From: Epithemia pelagica
Taxonomy: Eukaryota; Bacillariophyta; Bacillariophyceae; Surirellales; Surirellaceae
Reading direction: 5' to 3'
DNA length: 64,000 bases
Assembly (NCBI GenBank): GCA_946965045.2
Contig: OX337234.1
Coordinates: 3,782,001-3,846,000 of the forward strand
This document shows positions 24,535 through 35,790 of this stretch, one piece after another. Below the pieces are notes generated by a model, which saw nothing but the letters and a program-made list of their open reading frames with translations, was not told the origin of the DNA and did not search any database. Position 1 is the first letter of the stretch, and every line of letters starts with the position of its first letter. A program made the position numbers and the translations under genes.

Positions 24535-25486
24535 CCAAATCTATTCTCACAATTTCCCTCCGATTGCGGGGGTACCTCCCGTCTGCTGTCCATACGGTTA
24601 TTCCCAAATTTTCCTAAAAAATGTAAAACTTATTTCTTTCAAATTTCTTTTGATTTAGCACATTATTATAACGTCCAAGCCAACTGTAATAACTGGCTTC
24701 GCCCTATTGTGTAGCCGCTTGCGCTCATGAATGGGAAACAGGAACCGGCGTGAGCCGTGAGACTTGACGAGACATGCACAAAGAAATCTACAAGCCCATT
24801 TTGTACTCTATAGTCTATACTGTTTCAGAAGCGAGTACTCTTTACGCAGTAGTGGATCAATCTTCACGGAATCATCACACACACACACCAAACCATGAAA
24901 TACACACACATGGTGCAATGCACCTCGAGGAGTATCAACACAAGCTCCTGGCACTTTGTCTATGGGAAAGGTAAAAGCATAGTCCACTACTAGTTTAGGC
25001 TTCCTGCTTCCTGGGCTTACATACCCCATGATGACGCTGTCAAACCTTCGCTTCATCATTGCAGTGGTTGATTGTTCATTGCAGTGGTTGATTGTCATGT
25101 TTCATGTTGTCATCCTTCCTTTTATGCATTATGCCTTCACTTGTGATCTAGGTTGATGCATTCTGCCTTCACTTGTGATCTAGGTGGATGGTTTTGACCA
25201 TAAAGTTGTCACTGTGGTCGTTCGTCCGGCTGGATGGTTTTCTTTTGGTTTTTGGTGTGCTCATGGTCGTCTTTTGTGGTGTTGCTCGAAAAGTGAGACG
25301 ATATACAAGGCGTGACCGGCGCGTCGATTTCGAACGATCGAAGAGAGGCTGGCGATATCACCCGGCTGGCGCTTTGGGAAAAAATACGAGACAATTTTTT
25401 TCCTTTCGGATGACGGACGAACAAAGGTACCCCCCCAATCGCACCCTTCAAAGCCATTATCTCATCCGTGTTCGGCTGAGAGGGAG
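24535..25486 (+). other. Long 3' non-coding tail of the copia element with short tandem repeats and purine tract
   Basis: About 950 bp without a protein-like frame lies between pol and the 3' LTR. It contains two short tandem duplications: a 20 bp unit CATTGCAGTGGTTGATTGTT (25075-25100) and a 32 bp unit built on CTTCACTTGTGATCTAGG (25125-25190). GAGAGGGAG directly before the LTR at 25478-25486 is the likely polypurine tract. Confidence 0.7.
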
Positions 25487-25655
25487 TGAAAAGGGCGCGA
25501 CCTAATTGAGACTAGCCATAGGGCTGACGTATAGGGTCGACGTCACCTTGCCCAACCAGCCTCACACTCTGGATGACGCACTACTTGCATATCTTTTAGG
25601 AACGTACGAACTAGGTAATCTTCTATCATAATTTTACGAATACATACCCTTTTCA
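25487..25655 (+). repeat. 3' LTR of the copia element
   Basis: 169 bp, identical to the 5' LTR except for one base, and followed directly by the CACGT target duplication. Confidence 0.95.
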
Positions 25656-28600
25656 CACGTTTGGCGTTTGCCCCCAAGAGAGGCCACTTGGCGATTTGCT
25701 CATAAGGGGATTCTGTCAAGATTGATTGTGGGAGGCAAGCTTTCCCTCCCTTTTGGATAGGATCTCTCGCGATGAAACATTCATTTGCATGTTTCACGAA
25801 AAGCCATTGTGGGAGGCAAGTTTTCCCTCCCTTTTGGAGGGGATCGCATGGAAAGAAAAATTCATTTTCATGTTTCACATAAAGGCCTCTTCACATTCTG
25901 CTCATGGAGGTTCTCTTTCTATATTGATCGGGGTTCAAGACATAACAAGCAATCCATAAGCAACTTTGAATCAAAACAATGAAACAACGACGAAGCTTAC
26001 TGGTTTCTCCGTCACCCTGAATCCTGTCTGTTGTGCTCTCGAAGGAAACTCTACGCATATGGCGCAACTAAACGACGAGCCAGATCCTGCTCTCTCTCTC
26101 TCTCTCTCTCTCTCTCTTTATCGGCATGGTACTAGCAGCCTTTAGAGATCAAAGGTCCGGTCTGACGACACGCCTGTGTAGAGTACCTCTCGTGCTCCAC
26201 TCCGTCATTCTGACCGTCCTTCTCGTATATGTAATCGAATGTCTTGAACCGACCCGCTATACAGTGAGGGAAACAGCACCATAGCAACGCTTGAGATATC
26301 ATGTGCGCAATTCCAATACTCTAGCCTGACAATATAGAGCGGACTCCATTGGATAACGAGCATCACAACTCCGCTCGAGAACATGTGCAACCACCAACGG
26401 CGCCTGGAGTTACGGAGTCATGCGAACAGCCGCCACAGAAAGTCAACGAGCATTCCCAGGCACTATCATTGGTGCGCTTCCACCCCAGTACCTATTGCGG
26501 GCTTTGTTTCCATAGCGTGCCATTGTTGAGAGTGGAAAGGGACTTCAGGTTTTGGGGCACCCGAAAATCCGTGACATAAAATGTGGGACAAGACGTGTCG
26601 ATCGGCTCGCAGAGCTACGCCTGTCGTGCTACGTTTCTAAATAATCCAAAAAAGATACTAAGTAAAATTGAAATCATAGCAAACGGGAATCGGCGAGCCA
26701 TTAACAAACATGTCTGTAATCGCCGGCCAGTGGGTGAGCTGCCTTCTCGAGCGAGCCGAGACGCTGGAGGGCAATAGAGGTGCAAAGTCTCTGATCTGTT
26801 TCTTCTCTCGCTCCATACTGAGAGCACTACTCGTGCACACCAATCAACAAGTCGCATGGGACTCGAACGTTGGTGTTTAGAGTTTAGAATAAAGAGTCTC
26901 TCATCCTTATTGGTCTAGTTTCGAAAGACTTGCGCTTGACGAAGCATTTCGGTCCCCGTTCGTTCGCTATTGGGCAATACATACTCACTGCAGTCGTTTC
27001 GACTCACACCAAGCCACTCACAAATCGGCATGTAGATGGATTCCCAGGACAAGGTGGGAATCAATCGCCCCCGTCCCACATTGAGAGGACTGTCGGCCGT
27101 CAAATCCAATGGATACTGACCAAGAGCCTTGCCTCCATTCAACGCTCCACCCATGGCAAAGGAATGACCGGCCCATCCGTGATCAGACCCCGAGTTTGTA
27201 TTGGGTGTGAGTGTTCGCCCAAATTCAGAAACGACCAATAGCGTTGTCTTGTCCCACAGCCCCTTGTCCTTGAGGTTTTCAACGTAGCATGCCAAGGCCT
27301 CGTTCAATTCTTGAAACCCTGTGCTGAGCCGCGACTTGACGTCCGAGTGGTGATCCCAATTACCCGTCGAAACATAAAAGAGGTCACGATCCACTCCGCG
27401 GTCTTTTCTGGTTTCCATCATTCGAACAACCATGTTAAGCTTGGCAGAACCACAACTTTTCTTCAACTGAATATCACGCAAGGAATCTTGCAAGAACGCA
27501 TTCTCTGCCATGGCACGCTGAAACGGTTCGGACCAAAATTCACCAAAAAGGCTACTCGTGGCATGGTTCAATCCGTTCAAACGATCGAAATAGGTCTTCG
27601 GGTCGAACTGTTCTGTGCGTGGCTTGGCGTTGAATGCCGTTGGACCTCGTTCGCTCATGACCAGTGGAGACTCCGAGTCTGTCGTTTCCCCGTTCACGGC
27701 AGGGTACAAATTGTTGATAGAAATACTTTGAGCTTGGAACCCATACGTCTCATTGTTCAGTGCATGGGCAAGACGACCCAAGATTCCGGTTCCAAGCACT
27801 TCTTGGTACGGATCTACGGTCTGTGCTTCTTTTCGCATTGCATTATGGGCAAAAAGCTGCGATACGGTCATGGCCTCAAAGTTTGCCTTTGTCGGTGCCA
27901 TATTGATCAAGCCCGTGTTGAAGAACATGCTCAAATCCCCCTGGTTGTAGAGTTCCTGCAAAAGTGACAGTTTCTTGTGGATTGCAAACTTGGAGCAGGG
28001 CTGACGGTCCACGTCAATAGTCAGCTGACGTTCGCTTTCTTTGAGTCCAATCGTTCCCCGTTCGGCCACATACTGCTCCAAAACGGTCAATCCCATTGGA
28101 TTGGTTTGATTGCAAGTGTGGGGGACGACCAAATTGTATGAGTCGTACCCTCCTGAAAGCATGAGCACCACCAACGCCTTGTATGGTCTCTCTGTTGGAA
28201 CAACCTCTTTCTTGTGTCTTCTCGCCTTTCCAGTTTTGCTGACAATACCGTTGCTGTGGAACTCACTGGAACCAACAATCAACTGTTGCGATTGCATTGC
28301 AGCCGATTGTGGGTTCTCGGCAGTGTCCACGGCTTCTCCAATCATGCGCCGAAGTTTCTCATTCAGTCGACCGCTTGTCATAATTGTCGCTAATTCGTCC
28401 ACAATTTGTGCAGTTGTGCTTCCTTCCGTAGGTGAGAATCCAGGATACCCTGACATGTTGACAAATTGTCCTGCCATCCTCCATCGGCAGTCAGAATATT
28501 GCGACCAGTTGGACGTTTCGCCAAAACCACCAAAGCAGCGGTCTAATCCGTACTTCATCATTGCCAACAGACCATTCATTGTTCCCAGAATGGTAGGTGT

Positions 28601-29226
28601 GGAATGGATTTGAGCTTCTGGAGACACCAAACCAGCGTTCGCAACGACTCCACTGGGCTGATACTCGGGAAGGAAAAAGGAAAAGATGGACGGCGACTCG
28701 TAGACTTTTTGACCGATTGCCGCTTGTAGGTCTCTTTTGAATCGAAGAAACGGAAACTCTGGCGTTGACTGAAACTCAAGGTTCCTCATAACCGCTAGAA
28801 CCTTGAGTAGCGGCTCCTTCAATGAACCATACGCCGGATCTGTTCCCAATACCGCACTCCGTGCTTCTCGGTCTAGAAAAATAGCAGCAACCGTAGCAGC
28901 AAGATCACCATGTTGTCTAGATCCAAAAGATACGTCGAAATTCCCTCTGTTATACGTGTAGGCTCCTGTTCGGAACGCCTCAGCAATCACTTGCACGTAT
29001 CTCGGTGACGGGTTACTGATTCCGAATCGTTGGGCAAGACGAGTTGCGAGAAACGGAGCAGTATTCTTATGATACAAGTAGTGGTCGATGGCCGCGTCCG
29101 TCTCGTACTGCGCATCGCGCAAGGTAGGCTCAGAAAGCGAAATAAAGTGAACTGGGTTCCTGAAGGAAATGTTTGTTCCGACAATGCGAACCACCGAACG
29201 AACATTCTTACGCAAGTGCTCCACAC
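25656..29226 (+). repeat. Segmental duplication B1, right part
   Basis: Near-identical to 32239-35790. The match starts at the CACGT target site and runs through the intergenic region, including a (CT)n tract at 26091-26117 (32668-32697 in B2), into coding sequence. It stops inside exon 4 of the DUF1800-DUF1501 gene at GTGCTCCACAC. The stop inside a codon series shows that B1 is the derived, truncated copy. Confidence 0.95.
26915..29224 (-). pseudogene. 5'-truncated copy of the DUF1800-DUF1501 gene (about 769 codons)
   Basis: The open frame matches the last ~769 residues of the protein encoded at 33479-42408 with only a few substitutions. It begins at EHLRKNVRSVVRIVG and ends RQAQVFRN. It covers the C-terminal half of DUF1800 (YHKNTAPFLATRLAQRFG) and all of DUF1501 (VLMLSGGYDSYNLVVPH, VVSEFGRT). 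There is no promoter, start exon, membrane anchor or N-terminal DUF1800 half; upstream it joins repeat A2. The frame has stayed open, which fits a young duplication or occasional selection. Expression is not indicated by the sequence. Confidence 0.9.
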
Positions 29227-29624
29227 TTGTTTACCTTACATGAAAAAATTCTAAACACAATTCACTGAGAACGACCGCTAGATATTTTATCTGGCCAAGA
29301 AGCGAATCAAACGCGTCCGATATAGAACGGATTCAGTCCCGCAAGATCATGATAATGTAATATGTGATGGTGGAGTAATAGATATAGGCATAGAATGGAG
29401 GAAGGACCCAATCGTTCTCTCTACGAGGAACAATGGAAACGACCAGACGAAAACATGTCTGTATCTTGTTCCAGGAGAGGGAAACTCCCTCCCCAGCCGA
29501 ACGTCAGGATTGTCTTTGTTCGGGGTGTATCATGATGTGGTCTATCATGATGTGGTCCACCCTATAGTATGAATGGAATTGTAATATATCCCAGGCCCCA
29601 GGAACGCAAATCCCAAACTCAGGG
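29227..29624 (+). repeat. Direct repeat A2
   Basis: Second copy of the A repeat (see 16932-17297). It starts right after the truncated coding end of B1 and ends at CAAACTCAGGGT, beyond which lies the remnant of a secreted-protein gene. It contains a 15 bp tandem duplication (TATCATGATGTGGTC) absent from A1. Confidence 0.85.
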
Positions 29625-29643
29625 TGGCCCAACATCGTCTCAC

Positions 29644-30279
29644 CTGCACATAGACTCCTAACGACCGAGCGAACCATTGGACGATTCGTACACACCCGTT
29701 GAATGGTCCTTGTAGCACAACCAGTCCTTTGAGATAATGTTCTAGATAGACCTCCTGTGTCGCTTAATGGGTGCTGGAATGGTCATTCTGTAGGTAGTAT
29801 TCAATCTTGTTCCGTGACGGCCCATTCTCTTGTTGGAACTGGAAAAACGTGTTTGGGCCCTGTCTCTGGAGTCATTTCCCCTTACAGTCACCACGGGCAC
29901 CAATTCCACTACTCTGGAGCAAAAATTCCGGGTGGTAGATGTCCGGACAAGGTTGACACTCCTTGGTTTCTGCCCAGAAACAATTGCCAGAAATCGTACA
30001 TTTCTCTTTTCTGAGGCCATTGCACTCGTTCTCTTTGAGATCACGGGTCTGCTGCGTGGACTCTGCCGTCGATGGTACACGTCGTAGGTTGGTTGTCTTG
30101 ACATTGGATGCCAACACGGGATAAGAATCCTGTTGATCTGGCTGATCATTTCGATTGTTTCCTGTGCCTTGGTACTGTGTTGTGTCCGCCAATGTCGTGG
30201 GTACCGACCCCAACCACAGCAACAGCACGATGCTCGCACGGAGAAACGGCTTGGTCCACGACACTGTTGTCTGGATCAT
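29644..30279 (-). pseudogene. Remnant of a secreted Cys-containing protein gene
   Basis: An ATG at 30279 opens a frame with a good signal peptide (FLRASIVLLLWLGSVPTTLA) and a mature part with spaced cysteines (ECNGLRKEKCTISGNCFW, ECQPCPD), ending at 29872. Downstream on the same strand is another protein-like stretch: IEYYLQNDHSSTH, then a TAA, then ATQEVYLEHYLKGLVVL...VRIVQWFARSLGVYV up to 29644. There a GTGAGA donor follows, just before repeat A2. The TAA is one transition away from CAA. The gene is therefore interrupted and seems to have lost its 3' exons at the A2 boundary. The family was not recognised. Confidence 0.55.
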
Positions 30280-31861
30280 GATTGAGGCCCTTTGTCGTCA
30301 GGATACGTTGAATTATTGTGGGTTGTCTGTGTATGTCCCCGTAGCGACCTTATTCCTTGTCACCCTTTTTGCGAGCGCAACAGAAACAAATCTCCCTCTG
30401 GTTTGGGCCGCTACTGGAAGAACTCTCGGCTCTTGGCAGATGTGCTCACGTCATGGGCATCTTTTTTCTCTCAATCAAGCATACAATCTTCTGGTGTATC
30501 AAGAAGTGGTGTCAAGACAATCCGAAGGTTGAATCTCAGAATTCTTTGAAAATCTTTATTCGTCATTGGATCGCTCAGGAAATGCAGGCAATAGCTATTC
30601 TTGCTATCTTCTCGATAGTGAGTGGACAGGAGGACAAAAAGACGAATTGCGATGTAGCCTTCTCCTTGTCCTCTCTTCTACCTTACTAGAGACGAAGGAC
30701 GAACATATTCGAGATTGCATCAAGTGTGTAGACGTGGATTTCTTGACTGTCTCTATACCACTACAACAGATCTACATGATAGATTCTGCGCCCACTCTCT
30801 CTCTTCCACGCAGCCGAAACCCAAAATGCACCAACCCCAAGAGAAAACCATCTAGCTCCATCAATTGGCTCCACTTGTTCTTGTTCCTGCTATTCCTGCT
30901 GCTGGTGTCAGAAGGAACCCAAAAACAAGCCCATCCATCATCACCATCTTATCACTGTGGAGTCATGAGACAGGCACCCAAAGTCGAAAGCCAAAAGACT
31001 CTGTTGGTTGATTGTCATCTTTCGTGAAATGGTATATTTCCAATCACGGGCCTGAGAAGAGCACACAGTGAGACCAGACATTTCGGAATCCAGTAGACAA
31101 ACGGTGTGAAACGGCACTGGATGAACGTGTCGTCCGACGAGAGGAGGCAGTGTAGTGGAATCAAATGAGTGTGGCACCGAACCAATCCTGGTTTGAACGG
31201 AATACCGATCGACCAACGCTTTGGTTCGAGAGAGCTAAAGGGTCTTGAAAATGAAACGTACGGAAGGTACTTGGACATGTGGATTCCACAGTGGGAGTCC
31301 ATTCGTGCAAGATCACATGGTAGGAATAGGCCGTTGTGCGGTAGGAGCTCCACAACAGTGCATCCAAAGGAGGACACGCACCAATGGGAGACACACACAA
31401 AAAAGATATATTATGGAGCGCCATTGTCCCCCTATCCACACCACTTCTGTGTGTTCTGGTCCATCCCTGATCGAAACACTCATGAGTGATGGCCTGTCGC
31501 AACGATCTCATTCCCCAGTGATCCCATGCATCTCTCTACCTAGTTTCGTGGTCTTCCTCGTCCACAACATCCACTGACAGATCCTTTCCAGCCTCTCCGA
31601 AACGAGTCCCTTTTAACGTACCCCCGTTCTTGGCAGCGACCACCGCCGTTCCTCCTCCTTTCCATCAAGCGCTACTTTCGCCATGGCAGCCAGAAGAGAA
31701 CGCAGTGAAACGGCAGGTGCTGCAAGTCGTCGAGCTGCACGTGCCTGGTGTAGCGACGACACACAGGACATTGTGGTTCGCAAGCAAGCCGCCAATGCTC
31801 AATCTCCGTCCTGGAGGAGTTCTCGTACCAAACGTCGCCCCTTTCAATCCAACCGAACACG
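30280..31861. other. Gene-poor stretch with one dispersed repeat fragment
   Basis: No convincing gene was found. 30959-31018 is a diverged copy of part of duplication B (GGAGTCATGAGACAG ... AGACTCTGTTGGTTGATTG). A frame at 31245-31577 (+) with several Cys (WTCGFHSGSPF, GIGRCAVGAPQQC) and one at 31630-31861 (+) that runs into B2 look slightly protein-like, but have no domain and no homologue in the window. They may be relics truncated at the B2 edge. Confidence 0.4.
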
Positions 31862-32665
31862 CTCCTGTAACGCGTCTTTGTCAGCACCACCCTTATCATC
31901 CCTACCGTTTTCGCGGTCTCGTTCTGCCTCGTCTTCCAGCACCATCGTCTCAAGGCCTTGTACACATACCTTACACCGAGGGTGGAGTCATGAGACAGAC
32001 ACCCACACTGTGGCAAGCCAAAAGACTCTGTTGGTTGATTGTCATAGTTCTTGGAATAGCTTCAACAGACATTTGTCACATGTCCCCGTGTTGGCATGTT
32101 CAGCTTTTCGCTGTCATACATTTTGGTGTCATTGTACACTTTAGACATTTGCCGCATGCCCCCCCGTGTTTGCATGTTCAGCGTATCGCTGTCAAACATT
32201 TTTATTTGCCTCATGTCCCCATTGCGTACAATTTGATGCACGTTTGGCGTTTGCCCCCAAGAGAGGCCACTTGGCGATTTGCTCATAAGGGGATTCTGTC
32301 AAGATTGATTGTGGGAGGCAAGCTTTCCCTCCCTTTTGGATAGGATCTCTCGCAATGAAACATTCATTTGCATGTTTCACGAAAAGCCATTGTGGGAGGC
32401 AAGTTTTCCCTCCCTTTTGGAGGGGATCGCATGGAAAGAAAAATTCATTTTCATGTTTCACATAAAGGCCTCTTCACATTCTGCTCATGGAGGTTCTCTT
32501 TCGATATTGATCGGGGTTCAAGACATAACAAGCAATCCATGAGAAACTTTGAATCAAAACAATGAAACAACGAAGCTTACTGGTTTCTCCGTCATCCTGA
32601 ATCCTGTCTGTTGTGCTCTCGAAGGAAACTCTACGCATATGGCGCAACTATACGACGAGCCAGAT

Positions 32666-32699
<34 letters not shown>

Positions 32700-35600
32700 A
32701 TCGGCATGGTACTAGCAGCCTTTAGAGATCAAAGGTCCGGTCTGACGACACGCCTGTGTAGAGTACCTCTCGTGCTCCACTCCGTCATTCTGACCGTCCT
32801 TCTCGTATATGTAATCGAATGTCTTGAACCGACCCGCTATACAGTGAGGGAAACAGCACCATAGCAACGCTTGAGATATCATGTGCGCAATTCCAATACT
32901 CTAGCCTGACAATATAGAGCGGACTCCATTGGATAACGAGCATCACAACTCCGCTCGAGAACATGTGCAACCACCAACGGCGCCTGGAGTTACGGAGTCA
33001 TGCGAACAGCCGCCACAGAAAGTCAACGAGCATTCCCAGGCACTATCATTTGGTGCGCTTCCGCTGCTGGGCCTATCGCGGGCCATTGTTGAAAGGCTGA
33101 CTTTGGACTTTTGTGCACCCGAAAATCCGTAACAGAAAATGTGGGACCAGAAGTGTCGAGCGGCTCGCAGCGCTACGCCTGCCGTGCTGCCTTACTAAGT
33201 AGTCCGAAAAGGATATTAAGTAAAAGTTTGATCCGCGCAAACGGGAATCGGCGAGACCAATACAAACATGTCAGGAATCGCCGGCCAGTGGATGAGCTGC
33301 CTTTTCGCGCGAGCCGAGACGCTCGAAACCAATAGAGTTTTACAAAGTCCCTTATCTTTTTCCTACAATATCCGGACAATCCGGACCTCTCATGGTGCAC
33401 GAGTCGCATGGGACTCGAACGGGAGTGTTTTGTGTTTTGAAAAGTCTCTCGTCCTTGTTATTTGGATGGTTGGTCTACCTAGTTTCGAAAGACTTGCGCT
33501 TGACGAAGCATTTCGGTCCCCGTTCGTTCGCTATTGGGCAATACATACTCACTGCAGTCGTTTCGACTCACACCGAGCCACTCACAAATTGGCATGTAGA
33601 TGGATTCCCAGGACAAGGTGGGAATCAATCGCCCCCGCCCCACATTGAGAGGACTATCGGCCGTCAAATCCAATGGATACTGACCAAGAGCCTTGCCTCC
33701 ATTCAACGCTCCACCCATGGCAAAGGAATGGCCGGCCCATCCGTGATCAGACCCCGAGTTTGTATTGGGTGTGAGTGTTCGACCAAACTCAGAAACGACC
33801 AATAGCGTTGTCTTGTCCCACAGCCCCTTGTCCTTGAGGTTTTCAACGTAGCATGCCAAGGCCTCGTTCAATTCTTGAAACCCTGTGCTGAGCCGCGACT
33901 TGACGTCCGAGTGGTGATCCCAATTACCCGTCGAAACATAAAAGAGGTCACGATCCACTCCGCGGTCTTTTCTGGTTTCCATCATTCGAACAACCATGTT
34001 AAGCTTGGCAGAACCACAACTTTTCTTCAACTGAATATCTCGCAAGGAATCTTCCAAGAACGCATTCTCTGCCATGGCACGCTGAAACGAATCGGACCAA
34101 AATTCACCAAAAAGGCTACTCGTGGCATGGTTCAATCCGTTCAGACGATCGAAATACGTCTTCGGATCGAACTGTTCTGTGCGTGGCTTGGCGTTGAATG
34201 CCGTTGGACCTCGTTCGCTCATGACCAGTGGAGACTCCGAGTCTGACGTTTCCCCGTTCACGGCAGGGTACAAGTTGTTGATGGAAATACTTTGAGCTTG
34301 GAACCCATACGTCTCATTGTTCAGTGCATGGGCAAGACGACCCAAGATTCCGGTTCCAAGCACTTCTTGATACGGATCTACGGTCTGTGCTTCTTTTCGC
34401 ATTGCATTATGGGCAAAAAGCTGCGATACGGTCATGGCCTCAAAGTTTGTCTTTGTAGGTGCCATATTGATCAAGCCCGTGTTGAAGAACATGCTCAAAT
34501 CCCCCTGGTTGTAGAGTTCCTGCAAAAGTGCCAGTTTCTTGTGGATTGCAAACTTGGAGCAGGGTTGACGGTCCACGTCAATAGTCAGCTGACGTTCGCT
34601 CTCTTTGAGTCCAATCGTGCCCCGTTCGGCCACATACTGCTCCAAAACGGTCAATCCCATTGGATTGGTTTGATTGCAAGTGTGGGGGACAACCAAATTG
34701 TATGAGTCGTACCCTCCTGAAAGCATGAGCACCACCAACGCCTTGTATGTTCTTTCAGTGGGAACAACCTCTTTCTTGTGTCTTCTAGCCTTTCCAGTTT
34801 TGCTGACAATACCGTTGCTGTGGAACTCACTGGAACCAACAATCAACTGTTGCGATTGCATTGCAGCCGCTTGTGGGTTCTCGGCAGTGTCCACGGCTTC
34901 TCCAATCATGCGCCGAAGTTCCCCATTCAGTCGACCGCTTGTCATAATTGTCGCCAATTCGTCTACAATTTGTGCCGTTGTGCTTCCTTCCGTAGGTGAG
35001 AATCCAGGATACCCTGACATGTTGACAAATTGTCCTGCCATCCTCCATCGGCAGTCAGAATATTGCGACCAGTTGGAGGTTTCGCCAAAACCACCAAAGC
35101 AACGGTCTAGTCCGTACTTCATCATTGCCAACAGACCATTCATTGTTCCCAAAATGGTAGGTGTGGAATGGATTTGAGCTTCTGGAGACACCAAACCAGC
35201 GTTCGCAACGACTCCACTGGGCTGATACTCGGGAAGGAAGAAGGAAAAGATAGACGGCGACTCGTAGACTATTTGACCGATTGCTGCTTGTAGGTCTCTT
35301 TTGAATCGAAGAAAAGGAAACTCTGGCGTTGACTGAAACTTAAGGTTCCTCATGACCGCTAGAACCTTGAGTAGCGGCTCCTTCAATGAACCATACGCCG
35401 GGTCTGTTCCCAATACCGCACTCCTTGCTTCTCGGTCTAGAAAAATAGCAGCAACCGTAGCAGCAAGATCACCATGTTGTCCAGATCCAAACGATACGTC
35501 GAAATTCCCTCTGTCGTACGTGTAGGCTCCTGTTCGGAACGCCTCAGCAATCACTTGCACGTATCTCGGTGACGGGTTACTGATTCCGAATCGTTGGGCA

Positions 35601-35790
35601 AGACGAGTTGCAAGAAACGGGGCAGTATTCTTATGATACAAGTAGTGATCGATGGCCGCGTCCGTCTCGTACTGCGCATCGCGCAAGGTAGGCTCAGAAA
35701 GCGAAATAAAGTGAACTGGGTTCCTGAAGGAAATGTTTGTTCCGACAATGCGAACCACCGAACGAACATTCTTACGCAAGTGCTCCACAC
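31862..35790 (+). repeat. Segmental duplication B2 (copy without the retrotransposon)
   Basis: Matches B1 (17298-17675 plus 25656-29226). It includes 31862-33478, an intergenic stretch with the ~76 bp tandem units, a single unoccupied CACGT at 32239-32243, and a (CT)n tract at 32668-32697. It then covers the 3' 2.3 kb of the DUF1800-DUF1501 gene. Because this copy is contiguous with the whole gene, it is the likely source of B1. Confidence 0.95.

Larger units (their letters stand above)
17676..25655 (+). mobile_element. Ty1/copia LTR retrotransposon, 7980 bp, full length but mutated
   Basis: The element has two 169 bp LTRs starting TGAAAAGGG and ending CCCTTTTCA, which differ by one base (CTAATGGAG versus CTAATTGAG). 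It is flanked by the 5 bp target duplication CACGT at 17671-17675 and 25656-25660. The duplicate locus has a single CACGT with no insert (32239-32243), a direct view of the empty site. Internal order is PBS, gag, protease, integrase, reverse transcriptase, RNase H, a long non-coding tail and a purine tract, which is the copia order. Near-identical LTRs suggest recent insertion, yet gag and RNase H carry lesions, so the copy probably needed help or decayed after arrival. Diatom CoDi-type elements are the likely relatives. Confidence 0.95.

Noticed and set aside
26915-29224. B1 as a simple assembly duplicate of B2
   Set aside because: B1 has its own substitutions, a different 5' junction (A2), and a retrotransposon absent from B2, so it is more likely a real second locus, though haplotype mixing cannot be fully excluded without reads.
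16932-29624. Repeats A1 and A2 as LTRs of a larger element carrying the DUF1800-DUF1501 fragment
   Set aside because: No TG/CA ends, no primer-binding site or polypurine tract, no short target duplication, and A2 directly follows a truncated exon. A large target duplication fits better.
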